Origin: Streptomyces marispadix
Lineage (GTDB): Bacteria > Actinomycetota > Actinomycetes > Streptomycetales > Streptomycetaceae
Assembly: GCF_022524345.1 (NCBI RefSeq)
Contig: NZ_JAKWJU010000002.1
Coordinates: 372,001-436,000, forward strand
Length of the DNA: 64,000 nucleotides
Direction of reading: 5' to 3'
Shown here: positions 52,539 through 61,444 of the stretch, in pieces
How positions within the stretch are numbered: position 1 is the stretch's first letter
Layout of the letters: every line of letters begins with the position of its first letter
Position numbers and translations under genes: made by a program
Notes under the pieces: model-generated
What the model saw: the letters and a program-made list of their open reading frames with translations, nothing else
Database searches by the model: none
What the model was told of the DNA's origin: nothing

Positions 52539-53084
52539 CTAGTCCTGCCAGGCGTCGGCGAGCATCTTGCGGGTCTCCGCGAGGAGTTGAGGCAGCACCC
52601 GGGTGTGCCCGACGACCGGCATGAAGTTGGTGTCTCCGCCCCACCGCGGCACGACGTGCTGATGGAGGTGCGCGGCGATCCCCGCGCCCGCGACCGACCC
52701 CTGGTTCATGCCGATGTTGAAGCCCTGCGCCCCGGAGGCGACCCGCAGCGTCGTCATCGCCCGCTTGGTGAACTCGGCCAGCTCCGCGGTCTCTTCGTCG
52801 GTGAGCTGCGGATAGTCGGCCACGTGCCGGAACGGTACGACCATGAGGTGGCCGCCGTTGTACGGGTAGAGGTTCAACACCGCGTAGACATGCTCGCCTC
52901 GGGCGAGGACCAGCCCGTCCTCGTCGCTCTTGACCGGGATCGAGCAGAAGGGACAGCCGTCGTCCGCGCCGGGACCGGTGGGCTTGTTCTCACCCTGGAT
53001 GTACGCCATGCGGTGCGGTGTCCACAGGCGCTGGAACGCGTCCGGCGTCCCGACCCCGATCTGCTGTTCCGGCTCGCTCGTCAT
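52539..53084 (-). CDS. HIT-family protein, probable Ap4A phosphorylase
   Basis: 181 residues from ATG 53084 (MTSEPEQQIGVGTPDAFQ). The HxHxH motif AAHLHQHVVPRW is complete, and the segment CPFCSIPVKSDEDG gives an N-terminal Cys pair. The mycobacterial homologue in the same position, next to thrS and pgsA, is described as a diadenosine tetraphosphate phosphorylase. In this window it sits 73 nt after thrS. An ATG four codons earlier has no better signal. Confidence 0.9.
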   Translation of the reverse strand: MTSEPEQQIGVGTPDAFQRLWTPHRMAYIQGENKPTGPGADDGCPFCSIPVKSDEDGLVLARGEHVYAVLNLYPYNGGHLMVVPFRHVADYPQLTDEETAELAEFTKRAMTTLRVASGAQGFNIGMNQGSVAGAGIAAHLHQHVVPRWGGDTNFMPVVGHTRVLPQLLAETRKMLADAWQD

Positions 53085-53108
53085 GCGGGCCAGCATAGGA
53101 CTTTCCAG

Positions 53109-53146
53109 GTGCGGGGCGGGGCCCCAGGGTGGCTCCCCGGGGCCCG
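53109..53146 (-). terminator. Possible hairpin between thrS and HIT gene
   Basis: GCGGGGCCCC (53116-53125) can pair with GGGGCCCGC (53138-53146) with one bulged base. It would partly separate the two genes. No T-tract. Confidence 0.35.
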
Positions 53147-53157
53147 CGACCGGGCCG

Positions 53158-55134
53158 CTACGAGCGCTGTGCGACCGCCTCCAGCAGCTCCGCGACCGCC
53201 TCGTTCTGCGGTACGCCGTTCTTCTGCGTGCCGTCGCGGTAGCGGAAGGAGACGGCGCCAGCGGAGACGTCCTCGTCCCCAGCGATGATCATGAAGGGGA
53301 CCTTGGACTTCTGCGCGTTGCGGATCTTCTTCTGCATCCGGTCCGCGGAGGAGTCGACTTCGATGCGCAGGCCCTTCTTCTTCGCCTCCGCCGCGAACTC
53401 GTTCAGATACGGCACATGTGTGTCGCCGATCGGGATGCACACCGCCTGCACGGGAGCCAGCCACGCCGGGAACGCCCCCGCGTAGTGCTCCAGCAGCACC
53501 GCGAAGAACCTCTCGATCGACCCGAAGAGCGCACGGTGGATCATCACCGGCTGCTGACGGGAGCCGTCTGCCGCGGTGTACTCCAGCGCGAAGCGCTTCG
53601 GCTGCTGGAAGTCGACCTGGATCGTGGACATCTGCCAGGTCCGCCCGATGGCGTCCTTGGCCTGCACCGAGATCTTCGGCCCGTAGTAGGCGGCGCCGCC
53701 CGGGTCCATCACCAGCTCCAGACCCTGCTTCCCGGCGGCCTCGCGCAGCGCCTCGGTGGCCTCCTCCCACTCCTCGGGCTCGCCGATGAACTTCGGGTTC
53801 CCCTCCTCGCGGGTGGAGAGTTCGAGGTAGAAGTCGCTGAGGCCGTAGTCGCGCAGCAGATCCAGCACGAAGGTGAGCAGGCTGTCCAGCTCGCCGGGCA
53901 TCTGCTCCTTGGTGCAGTAGATGTGCGAGTCGTCCTGGGTGAAGCCGCGGGCGCGGGTGAGGCCGTGCACCACGCCCGACTTCTCATAGCGGTAGACCGT
54001 CCCGAACTCGAAGAGCCGCAGCGGCAGTTCACGGTACGAACGGCCGCGTGCCTTGAAGATCAGGTTGTGCATCGGGCAGTTCATGGCCTTCAGCCGGTAG
54101 TCCTGCCCCTCGAACTCCAGGGGCGGGAACATCGACTCCCCGTAGTTCGGCAGATGCCCCGAGGTCTCGAACAGGCCCTGCTTGGAGATGTGCGGGGTGT
54201 TGACGAAGTCGTAGCCCGACTCCTCGTGCCGCTGCCGCGAGTAGTCCTCCATCACCTTGCGTACGACGCCGCCCTTGGGATGGAAGACGGCCAGCCCCGA
54301 GCCCAGCTCCTCCGGGATGGAGAACAGGTCGAGTTCGGCACCGAGCTTGCGGTGGTCGCGCTTCTCGGCCTCCGCGAGGAACTCCAGATACGCCTTCAGC
54401 TCGTCCTTGGTGGGCCAGGCCGTCCCGTAGATGCGCTGGAGCTGCTTGTTCTTCTCGCTGCCCCGCCAGTACGCGGCGGCGCTGCGCATCAGCTTGAACG
54501 CCGGGATCGCCCTGGTCGACGGCAGATGCGGGCCCCGGCACAGGTCCTTCCAGCACAGCTCACCGGACTTGGCGTCCAGATTGTCGTAGATGGTCAGTTC
54601 GCCCGCGCCGACCTCCGCGCCGGCGCCCTCGGCGGCCTCTGCCGCGGAGCCCTTCAGCCCGATCAGCTCCAGCTTGTACGGCTCGTCCGCCAGCTCGGCG
54701 CGGGCGTCCTCGTCGGTGGTGACACGGCGGGAGAAGCGCTGCCCCTGCTTCTGGATCTGCTGCATCTTCTTCTCGATGAGCTTCAGATCGTCGGGGGTGA
54801 AGGGCTCGGGAACGTCGAAGTCGTAGTAGAAGCCGTCCCGTACGGGCGGCCCGATGCCCAGCTTCGCCTCGGGGAACAGCTCCTGCACGGCCTGCGCCAT
54901 CACATGCGCGGTGGAGTGGCGGAGGATGTCGAGGCCGTCCTGGCTGGTCAGTTCCACGGGCTCGACCTCGTCGCCCTCGGCGATCTCGTAAGCGAGGTCC
55001 TTCAGCTCGCCCGCCACGCGTGCGGCCACGACGGAGCGCTCGCCCTCGAAGAGAGCGGCGGCAGTCGTGCCCGTCGTCACCACGCGCTCTTCCCGCTCGG
55101 AATCGCGTTGGATGATCACACGGACATCGGTCAC
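53158..55134 (-). CDS. thrS: Threonyl-tRNA synthetase
   Basis: 658 residues, full length: N-terminal TGS-like domain, editing domain with [11 protein letters not shown], catalytic core with zinc ligands in [19 protein letters not shown], motif 2 [29 protein letters not shown] and motif 3 [23 protein letters not shown] at 55134 ([14 protein letters not shown]) with AGGAG 6 nt upstream; the longer frame reaches 55581 but without signal. I see no T-box-like leader in the 55135-55363 gap. Confidence 0.98.
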   Translation of the reverse strand: MTDVRVIIQRDSEREERVVTTGTTAAALFEGERSVVAARVAGELKDLAYEIAEGDEVEPVELTSQDGLDILRHSTAHVMAQAVQELFPEAKLGIGPPVRDGFYYDFDVPEPFTPDDLKLIEKKMQQIQKQGQRFSRRVTTDEDARAELADEPYKLELIGLKGSAAEAAEGAGAEVGAGELTIYDNLDAKSGELCWKDLCRGPHLPSTRAIPAFKLMRSAAAYWRGSEKNKQLQRIYGTAWPTKDELKAYLEFLAEAEKRDHRKLGAELDLFSIPEELGSGLAVFHPKGGVVRKVMEDYSRQRHEESGYDFVNTPHISKQGLFETSGHLPNYGESMFPPLEFEGQDYRLKAMNCPMHNLIFKARGRSYRELPLRLFEFGTVYRYEKSGVVHGLTRARGFTQDDSHIYCTKEQMPGELDSLLTFVLDLLRDYGLSDFYLELSTREEGNPKFIGEPEEWEEATEALREAAGKQGLELVMDPGGAAYYGPKISVQAKDAIGRTWQMSTIQVDFQQPKRFALEYTAADGSRQQPVMIHRALFGSIERFFAVLLEHYAGAFPAWLAPVQAVCIPIGDTHVPYLNEFAAEAKKKGLRIEVDSSADRMQKKIRNAQKSKVPFMIIAGDEDVSAGAVSFRYRDGTQKNGVPQNEAVAELLEAVAQRS

Positions 55135-55363
55135 CGGTCTCTCCTGACTGTCGTTTCGCCGAGCGCCGACGGGCGTCGTGCGCAGCTCGAATCGTACCGA
55201 GAGCGGTCCCCTTCCCGCGAAACGGTTACCTGCCCGGGGGCCTCCCCGTCCCCGCGCCCCCGGCCGGGCCTTCGTCCCCGATTCCCTTACGGCCGCCCGC
55301 GGTTGACCGCTCACGCGGTGCGGTATCAGTTGCGCGGGCGCCCTTACGGAGGGGAGTGGTGCC

Positions 55364-56126
55364 ATGACCCCCTGGTACGAGGGGCCGCTCGCGGCACTGA
55401 CCCTGCGGTCCCGCGTGAGCGTCCCGCGGCAGGGCACACACCGAGGCGCCGATCCGGAACACGACCGCGATCCGGAAGACGACCGGCTGTGCGGCGCGGT
55501 CGTCGTCGTCCAGCGGGCCGCCGCCGCACCCGCGGAGGTGTACACCCCACCCGGCACATCGAGCGCCGCCGGCGACACCAAGCGACGTTCCCTCCGGCCG
55601 CCTCGCCTGCGAGACGGCCCGCGCCCTGGCGGTCCACGCCTCCGGCGCTCCCCTCGTCGTACTGGACCCGCCGTACGATCTGACGCTGCTGGACCGGGAG
55701 TTGAGGCGGCACGGCCATGCGCCGCTCCCCCGCAGCCTGGGCGGTCGCGGCATGTGCGTACTCGATCCGGTGCTGCTCGACCGGCGTCTGCGCCGCGCTG
55801 CGGGCTCCCCCGGCCCCCGTCGCGACCCGGGCCCGGCCGACGCCCATGCCCATGCCCCTAGCGGTCTGATCCGCCTCTGCGGCGCCTACGGCGTACCGGC
55901 ACCCGCGGACACCCTCCAGGACGAGGCAGCCGCCGCACTGACGATCACACGCGCCCTGGGCCGTCACTTCGCGCATCGCCTCGCGGGACTGACGCCTGCC
56001 GCGCTCCACACCCTCCAGGCCGTCTGGTTCGCCGCCGAAGCGGACGGCCCCGCTCCGTGGTTCACCGGCGGCAGCCGACGGCAGTCGGACCACATCTGGC
56101 CTCTGCGCCCGGCGAGGACGCCCTGA
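55364..56126 (+). pseudogene. Decayed DnaQ-like 3'-5' exonuclease gene
   Basis: The N-terminus [11 protein letters not shown] (GGAGGGGAG upstream) matches what I know of a Streptomyces exonuclease, but the catalytic DTETTG is absent; the reading is LTLRSRV. After about 55600 homologous sequence continues in another frame ([47 protein letters not shown]), ending LHTLQAVWFAAEADGPAPWF and WPLRPARTP at 56126. The late HxAxxD motif has also decayed. The two frames and lost acidic residues indicate a non-functional remnant. Confidence 0.65.
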
Positions 56127-56185
56127 CCCACCTCCGCACACGAAGAGACCGGCCCGTCGACTGACGGACCGGCCTCAACTGCACG

Positions 56186-56257
56186 TGGGCGATACTGGGT
56201 TCGAACCAGTGACCTCTTCGGTGTGAACGAAGCGCTCTCCCGCTGAGCTAATCGCCC
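56186..56257 (-). tRNA. tRNA-Val (anticodon CAC), copy 1
   Basis: 72 nt; acceptor GGGCGAT/ATCGCCC, discriminator A, anticodon stem CTTCG/CGAAG with loop TTCACAC (anticodon CAC, reads GUG), T-loop GGTTCGAACCC-type. CCA is not encoded. It differs from the copy at 57049 by two bases. Confidence 0.97.
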
Positions 56258-56275
56258 GCTCGCGGCACGTGCAGA

Positions 56276-56305
56276 ACCATACAGTGCCGCTCAGTCATCG
56301 ACCAA
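56276..56305 (-). promoter_or_regulatory. Predicted promoter of tRNA-Val copy 1
   Basis: On the minus strand TTGGTC (56300-56305), 18 nt, TATGGT (56276-56281), about 19 nt from the tRNA 5' end. It overlaps the 3' end of the SRPBCC gene. Confidence 0.5.
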
Positions 56306-56782
56306 ACCCCTTCCGAGCCACCGCTGGAGACCCCGGCGCCCGGCCGCCATCATCAGCGCGTGGTTGGCACGGAAGAGCGGACGCGCGGGCGCCGCCAGCC
56401 ACCGCAGCAGCGGCCTGCGTACCTCGACTTGCTGCTCGTACACCGCCACCGCGCCCCCGGGCCCCGCACCGCCCTGCCGTGCCGTCTCCCCCGTGACGGT
56501 CCAGCGCGCCCACCCGGCCATGTCCCCGCCGATCTCCAACTCCAGTACGCCCGCGGCCGGATCGTGCCGAAGCGCCTTCCCGGTGATCCACAGATCCAGA
56601 GGCAGTACGGACCGGATGCGCGCGCTCCCGGCCGACTCCTCCAGCGCGCGCACCTCCCGTACTTGAGGCCACCAGGCCGGGTACTCCTCCGCACGCTCCA
56701 GCACCGCGTAGACCTTTTCGGGAGCGGCGTCGAGACGCCATACGCTGCGAAAGGCGAAGCGGTGACGCCTGCCCGCGCTCAT
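56291..56782 (-). CDS. SRPBCC-family (polyketide cyclase-like) protein
   Basis: 163 residues from ATG 56782 (GAGGAGGG 6 nt upstream). FAFRSVWRLDAAPEKVYAVL, EYPAWWPQVREVRALEE and WARWTVTGE fit the START-like small-molecule-binding fold. The C-terminus has LRWLAAPARPLFRANHALMM, typical of actinobacterial members. The ligand is unknown. It lies between the two tRNA-Val genes. Confidence 0.88.
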   Translation of the reverse strand: MSAGRRHRFAFRSVWRLDAAPEKVYAVLERAEEYPAWWPQVREVRALEESAGSARIRSVLPLDLWITGKALRHDPAAGVLELEIGGDMAGWARWTVTGETARQGGAGPGGAVAVYEQQVEVRRPLLRWLAAPARPLFRANHALMMAAGRRGLQRWLGRGLVDD

Positions 56783-57009
56783 CGGCGCCCTCCTCACGAC
56801 GCTCTCCACGGACGGCCGTTCACCTCGGCGCCCGCTGCTCCCGGCGCATCCTGCCACGGCACCCGGGCACCGCCGCGGCACCGCATCGGCCGAATTCACC
56901 TGTTCCGGCGGCGACTTCACTTCTTGTCGCACAGCCGGAAAGCCGAAGCCCTTAATTACCGATGAAGTGAATTCCCCGAAGCGACCGAAGCAGCCCTTAA
57001 TGCACAAAA

Positions 57010-57039
57010 CAGAGGCCCGGACGAATGCCCGGACCTCTG
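57010..57039 (-). terminator. Terminator of tRNA-Val copy 2, with T-run
   Basis: On the minus strand CAGAGGTCCGGG and TCCGGGCCTCTG form a 12-bp stem (two G-U pairs) directly followed by TTTTG. One of few intrinsic terminators in the window with a real T-tract. The surrounding 56783-57048 is locally AT-richer and holds no gene. Confidence 0.85.
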
Positions 57040-57048
57040 GAGAAGCGG

Positions 57049-57120
57049 TGGGCGATACTGGGTTCGAACCAGTGGCCTCTTCGGTGTGAACGAAGCGCTC
57101 TCCCACTGAGCTAATCGCCC
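57049..57120 (-). tRNA. tRNA-Val (anticodon CAC), copy 2
   Basis: 72 nt, same structure as copy 1 with loop TTCACAC; differences are one base in the D region (AGTGGG vs AGCGGG) and one in the variable region (GGCCACTGG vs GGTCACTGG). A possible -10 TAATCT lies upstream on the minus strand. The T-run terminator follows directly. Confidence 0.97.
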
Positions 57121-57204
57121 GCTGCGCGCACAAGATTACCGCATGTCAGCCGGTGCTCAGGACCGTGATCAGGACCGCACTGCCGCCCGCGCGCACCCGC
57201 ACCG

Positions 57205-57525
57205 TCAACGCACTCTGGTCAACTCCCTGCGCCTGCGCCGCTCCTGCCGCCGGACCTTCAGCCGGTGCGTCCACTCCAGCACCTGCCGCTTCGTCCAGCG
57301 CAGCACGCGCTGTGCCCAGGAGAACTCCGTCGCCCACAGCCCGATGCCCGCGAAGATGATCAGCCAGCCCGGACCGGGCAGCGGCAGCAGAACCACGCCG
57401 CCGGCGACGACCGCCAGCCCGACGAGGAAGATCACCACCTGCCAGGTGCGGTGCAGCGGCCTGGACGCCTTGATGAACCGCGGCGCCCGTGAACCCAGGG
57501 GTTTACGGTCACTCTCTGCGTACAT
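57205..57525 (-). CDS. TIGR02611-family membrane protein
   Basis: 106 residues from ATG 57525. One or two helices: VVIFLVGLAVVAGGVVLLPLPGPG and WLIIFAGIGLWATEF, with the diagnostic PGPGW turn, then a basic Arg-rich end. Family function unknown. It is divergent from ssgB, its usual neighbour in Streptomyces. A longer upstream frame crosses the intergenic region and is rejected. Confidence 0.88.
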   Translation of the reverse strand: MYAESDRKPLGSRAPRFIKASRPLHRTWQVVIFLVGLAVVAGGVVLLPLPGPGWLIIFAGIGLWATEFSWAQRVLRWTKRQVLEWTHRLKVRRQERRRRRELTRVR

Positions 57526-57630
57526 AACCCCAACGTAACCGAAGCCGGAGCGGTCACCGGAATAGCCGTACGCGATAAAAACGCCACAGGCCATATCAAG
57601 GGCTGTATTGCTCGCATAACGGTCAGAGGG

Positions 57631-57657
57631 GTTTACAACCGACGAGTACGTGGCATG
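57631..57657 (+). promoter_or_regulatory. Possible stress-sigma-type promoter of ssgB
   Basis: GTTTAC (57631-57636), 15 nt, GGCATG (57652-57657). S. coelicolor ssgB is known to depend on sigma-H (GTTT...GGGTAT). The -35 fits, the -10 only partly. Confidence 0.35.
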
Positions 57658-57715
57658 TCGATTTCGCCGACGTGCGAACCCCCGAGCGCACACTGAGCGA
57701 AAGGCCCTGGCGCTT

Positions 57716-58129
57716 ATGAACACCACGGTCAGCTGCGAGCTGCACCTGCGCCTCGTTGTTTCGAGCGAGTCATCACTGCCGGTACCCGCGGGGCTGCGGT
57801 ACGACACGGCCGATCCCTATGCCGTCCACGCCACCTTCCACACCGGCGCCGAGGAGACCGTCGAATGGGTCTTCGCGCGCGATCTCCTGGCCGAGGGCCT
57901 CCACAGGCCCACCGGCACCGGAGACGTCCGCGTATGGCCCTCCCGGAGCCACGGCCAGGGAGTCGTCTGCATCGCCCTCAGCTCCCCGGAGGGCGAGGCT
58001 CTGCTCGAGGCCCCGGCGCGGGCCCTGGAGTCCTTCCTCAAGCGAACCGACGCTGCCGTGCCGCCCGGCACCGAGCACCGACACTTCGACCTCGACACAG
58101 AGCTCTCGCACATCCTCGCGGAGAGCTGA
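57716..58129 (+). CDS. ssgB: Sporulation-specific cell division protein SsgB
   Basis: Localises FtsZ to septum sites in aerial hyphae together with SsgA. 137 residues, exactly the known length. MNTTVSCELHLRLVVSSESS, LPVPAGLRYDTADPYAVHAT, VEWVFARDLLAEGLHRPTG and the C-terminal DLDTELSHILAES are the highly conserved SsgB sequence. ATG at 57716, AAAGG about 12 nt upstream. Its presence marks the organism as a sporulating Streptomycetaceae member. Confidence 0.98.
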   Translation: MNTTVSCELHLRLVVSSESSLPVPAGLRYDTADPYAVHATFHTGAEETVEWVFARDLLAEGLHRPTGTGDVRVWPSRSHGQGVVCIALSSPEGEALLEAPARALESFLKRTDAAVPPGTEHRHFDLDTELSHILAES

Positions 58130-58320
58130 CCCCACCGGTCCCGCGCAGCCGTCCGACTCGGGGCGACGGCTGCGCCTCCCTCGGCACAGCACGGCACGCA
58201 CGACGACGCCGTCACCCTCGGACCCGGCTCCACCGGGCTCCCGCGGTGGCGGCGTCGCCGTGCGTCGCAGGCGTTAGTCTCTGCGCACCGGACCCGACGG
58301 TCAGACCCGAGGAGCGACCC

Positions 58321-58890
58321 GTGCAGATCAACCACGACACCCGGTGCGCGCTCGACGACGTTGTGGACCTGCTGAACACGGCGGCCGACGGGGACCGGCC
58401 CGATCTGCTCGTCTCGGTGGCCGACCTCGGTGCGTACGTGGAGCGCAACAGTCTCAGCGACGTCGGGGAGCTGGCCGAGGACGACCTGGGTGCCGTGCGG
58501 GCGGTGCGGGAGCGCTTCGCGGAGGTCTTCGCCGCGGGCGACGACCGTACGGCGGCGGGGCTCGTCAACGCGCTGGTGGCGGAGGCGGGCACGACCCCGC
58601 AGCTCACCGACCACGACGGGTACGACTGGCACGTGCACTACTTCGCGCCGGGTGCCTCCGTCGCCCACCATCTGGCCGCCGACGGGGGGATGGCCCTCGC
58701 GTTCATCATCGTCTCCGGGGAGCGTGACCGGCTGCGCAGGTGTGCGGCGCCGGACTGCCGCCGGGCCTTCGTGGATCTCTCACGCAACCGTTCGCGCCGC
58801 TACTGCGACAGCCGTACGTGCGGCAACAGGCTGCACGTGGCGGCCTACCGTGCGCGGCAGCGGGAGTCGGCTGAGGCCGCGCAGGGCTGA
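58321..58890 (+). CDS. CGNR zinc-finger regulator (ABATE domain)
   Basis: 189 residues from GTG 58321 (GAGGAG 6 nt upstream). The N-terminal ~130 residues are an ABATE-type ligand-binding domain (VVDLLNTAADGDRPDLLVSV). The C-terminal CGNR zinc finger has RRCAAPDCRRAFVDLSRN then RRYCDSRTCGNRLHVAAYR, with all four cysteines and the CGNR tetrad. A likely DNA-binding regulator of unknown targets. Confidence 0.92.
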   Translation: MQINHDTRCALDDVVDLLNTAADGDRPDLLVSVADLGAYVERNSLSDVGELAEDDLGAVRAVRERFAEVFAAGDDRTAAGLVNALVAEAGTTPQLTDHDGYDWHVHYFAPGASVAHHLAADGGMALAFIIVSGERDRLRRCAAPDCRRAFVDLSRNRSRRYCDSRTCGNRLHVAAYRARQRESAEAAQG

Positions 58891-58960
58891 CCGGTGCCGC
58901 CGGGGGGCGCCTGTGACCGTGCGGCCGGGGCGCCTGGCCCGGACCGGCGGCGTGCTGCGG

Positions 58961-59179
58961 TCAGTTCAGGAAGAGGTCGTGGACGCCGGTGATGGCCAGC
59001 AGTACCGCGATGAACGTCAGGAAGAACATCAGCGGCGGCTGGGAAATGGCGTACAAGCAGCCCTTGGGCTCCGGGAGTTGCGCCTCCGGCAGGGCCGGGA
59101 CGTGGACGGGCTGTGCGGTCGCGGCTGGCGCGGAGGGCGGCTCGGCGAGCTCGGCCGGGGGATTCGGCGTCATGTCCAT
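58961..59179 (-). CDS. Small membrane protein
   Basis: 72 residues. A Pro/Ala-rich head is followed by KGCLYAISQPPLMFFLTFIA and one helix (FFLTFIAVLLAITGVHDLF) at the C-terminus. ATG at 59179 or 59173. Not a recognised family; converges with the CGNR gene. Confidence 0.7.
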   Translation of the reverse strand: MDMTPNPPAELAEPPSAPAATAQPVHVPALPEAQLPEPKGCLYAISQPPLMFFLTFIAVLLAITGVHDLFLN

Positions 59180-59334
59180 CTCGCGGTGATGATGACGCAG
59201 CCCGCACCCCGGCGACGGTCAACACGCCCACGGCTCGGTGGAGTTCAGGGGGACAGTTGGCGCCGTGGTGAGGAACGTGGTAGATGCGGCCAGGGGGCGC
59301 GGCTGCGAATGCTGTGCTGACGGGGAGTCAGAAG

Positions 59335-59862
59335 TCAGATGCCGTGCTTCTTGAGGATGGCCTCGATGTCGGAGAAGTCGTCGTCGCCGCCGGCGGCGGG
59401 CTTCTCCTGTTTCCCAGACGCGGGTTTTCGCCCCGGGCCCGTCTGCTGTGCCGTAGCGGATGCCGGCCCGCGGGAGCCCAGGGCGGGAGCGGTGGCCGTA
59501 GCGGAAGCGGACGCACGTGCGGGGGCGGAAGCAGCCGCGCGGGGCTGATCCGCGGCCTTGCGGCGCGATCGTCTGCCGGCGAAGCGCCCGATCACGTACA
59601 GCACGAACGCGACCGCCAGGACCGCGAAGCCCGCCCAGACCGTGGGCTTGAGAACGAGGTCCGCGGCCCAGGTGCCGACCGCCCTGACGATCTTTCCGCC
59701 GAGGCCCAGCAGGCCCGACATGGCCAGTCCGACCGGCACCAGCGAGAACGCCGCGACGCGGGTGGCGGCGGCGAAGCGCCGCCGGAAGGCCGTCAGGAAG
59801 GCGACGGCCAGGCCGGCTGCGGAGAGCGCGGCGCACACGGTCGTGGTCAGCATGTCTGCCAT
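59335..59862 (-). CDS. Membrane protein with basic Ala-rich C-terminal region, function unknown
   Basis: 175 residues from ATG 59862 (MADMLTTTVCAALSAAGLAV); no clear ribosome binding site, so the start is uncertain. Three hydrophobic helices in the first ~90 residues, then an Ala/Arg/Ser/Pro-rich linker and the acidic end DDDFSDIEAILKKHGI, which looks like a short docking peptide. Not recognised. Confidence 0.75.
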   Translation of the reverse strand: MADMLTTTVCAALSAAGLAVAFLTAFRRRFAAATRVAAFSLVPVGLAMSGLLGLGGKIVRAVGTWAADLVLKPTVWAGFAVLAVAFVLYVIGRFAGRRSRRKAADQPRAAASAPARASASATATAPALGSRGPASATAQQTGPGRKPASGKQEKPAAGGDDDFSDIEAILKKHGI

Positions 59863-59956
59863 TTTGCTACGTGCGAACCGGGGAGGCCACGGCGGCACCT
59901 GGATTCAGGGAGATCTCGGGGTGATCGCCATTCCCTGCGGCTGAGAGACTGTCGGC

Positions 59957-60469
59957 ATGGACGACGCCCCCTCCCCGCTCGTGCTCGACTACTGGTGCGA
60001 GCTTCAGTGCCCCGACTGCCACCGCGCTCAGGGCGATCTGGACGCGCTGCGCGAGCGCTACGGGGAGCGGCTTGAGATCCGGCTGCGGCACTTCCCGCTG
60101 GAGAAGCACAAGCACGCGTACGCGGCGGCGCAGGCCGCGGAGGAGGCGTACGCGCAGGGCAAGGGCGACGCCTACGCGGCTGCCGTGCTGCGGCGCAACG
60201 AGGAACTCGCCGCTCGCGGCGAGGAGTTGCTGCTGGAGGTCGCACGCGAGATGGGCCTGGACGAGGGCGAGTTCGAAGGCGCCCTGATCGACGGGCGTCA
60301 TCTGCTGATCGTCGACGCGGATCAGGCGGAGGGCAAGGCGATCGGGGTGCGGGGCACTCCGACGTATGTCATCGGCGGGCAGCGGCTGGACGGCGGCAAG
60401 AGCCAGGAGGGGCTGCGGGCACGCATCGAGGAGATCGCGGACGGGCTGCTCGGCGAGGGGCGTTCGTAG
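59957..60469 (+). CDS. DsbA/FrnE-family thioredoxin-fold protein
   Basis: 170 residues. CxxC as CPDC in WCELQCPDCHRAQGDLDAL at about residue 18, and the cis-Pro in VRGTPTYVIGGQRLDGG near the end, both as expected for a DsbA-like oxidoreductase or isomerase. No signal peptide, so probably cytoplasmic. ATG at 59957. Confidence 0.92.
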   Translation: MDDAPSPLVLDYWCELQCPDCHRAQGDLDALRERYGERLEIRLRHFPLEKHKHAYAAAQAAEEAYAQGKGDAYAAAVLRRNEELAARGEELLLEVAREMGLDEGEFEGALIDGRHLLIVDADQAEGKAIGVRGTPTYVIGGQRLDGGKSQEGLRARIEEIADGLLGEGRS

Positions 60470-60509
60470 TTCCGCCACTGCCGGCCCTGGCGAAGCCCCC
60501 CGTGGAGCG

Positions 60510-61346
60510 TCAGAGCAGCGGTTTCCAGAAGTGGTGCTCGGCCACGCGGTAGCCGAGCGACGAATACAGCCTCATCGCGGGCGTGTTGGCGGTGAGGACG
60601 TGCAGGCCGAGCGTGCGGGCCCCGGCGGCGAGGGCCTCGCGTTCGGCGACGAGCATCAGGGTGCGTCCATGGCCGCGGCCGCGCTGCGCCTCGTCGACCT
60701 CGATCTCGTAGACGTAGGCGTCGGAGTCCTCGCGGGGGCTGCGTTCCAGCTCGACCCAGACGCATCCGGCGTCCGTGCCGTCGTGGACGAGGACGCGCAG
60801 CGCCGCGCCGCGCGTCGACGCCCCTTCGGGCAGCAGCGCGTCGAAGGACTCGTCGGCCCTGCGGGCGGCTTCGTCGGCGGACAGGCCGCGGTCCGTCATC
60901 GACTGACGGAGCCGTGGCTGCCCGGACTCGCGCCAGGCGGGGAACTCCCCCTCGGTCATGGGACGGTCGGCGCTGCCTGCCGGGAGGCTCGGTTCCTCCT
61001 CCAGCTCCTTGACCATGCTGCGGCTGCGCTCCTGGTAGCCGAGGCCCCCGGCCAGGCCCAGCGCTGCCTGCGCCCCGGCAGGGACGCTGATCTCCACGCG
61101 CCGGCAGCCCCAGCCGCGCAGCACCTCCTCGGCTGCGAGGGAGGCGACCGCTCCGCGTCCGCGCCGCCGTTCGCTCTCCTCGACGACGAGTCGCGTCACA
61201 CGGCCGGTCAAGGGACCGTACTGCGGGTCGACCGTGAGCCGCAGCAGGCCGACGGGACGGCTGTTGACGCAGATGTCGTACGAGCGGGAGCGGATGCCGT
61301 CGGCGTCGTACTGATCGGGGCCGGTGGGGCGCAGCGTCGTGGTCAC
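60510..61346 (-). CDS. Protein with tandem GNAT acetyltransferase domains
   Basis: 278 residues from GTG 61346. Two GNAT modules: the first with VTRLVVEESERRRGRGAVAS, the second with YEIEVDEAQRGRGHGRTLML and ANTPAMRLYSSLGYRVAEHH, both with the acetyl-CoA loop Q/R-x-x-G-x-G/A. The substrate is unknown. Tandem GNAT proteins occur in Streptomyces, e.g. the mycothiol synthase type; this one could be one of them but lacks specific signs. Confidence 0.88.
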   Translation of the reverse strand: MTTTLRPTGPDQYDADGIRSRSYDICVNSRPVGLLRLTVDPQYGPLTGRVTRLVVEESERRRGRGAVASLAAEEVLRGWGCRRVEISVPAGAQAALGLAGGLGYQERSRSMVKELEEEPSLPAGSADRPMTEGEFPAWRESGQPRLRQSMTDRGLSADEAARRADESFDALLPEGASTRGAALRVLVHDGTDAGCVWVELERSPREDSDAYVYEIEVDEAQRGRGHGRTLMLVAEREALAAGARTLGLHVLTANTPAMRLYSSLGYRVAEHHFWKPLL

Positions 61347-61444
61347 GGTGGAGTTCTACCGGCTGCGCCGTGCCACGTCACCCCGCTACGGCTGCCGTGC
61401 GCACGCCAGGCCCTCGGTGCGGCCGGGGCCGCCTTGGCCCGCGC

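Noticed and set aside
55135..55363. T-box leader of thrS
   Set aside because: No specifier-loop or T-box consensus visible, and the gap is GC-rich without a terminator/antiterminator pair.
52930..55683. 917-codon plus-strand frame
   Set aside because: Antisense to thrS; no domain pattern.
57549..57560. BldD site before ssgB (GGTCACCGG)
   Set aside because: Only one half-site is present; no paired AGTGA half found nearby.
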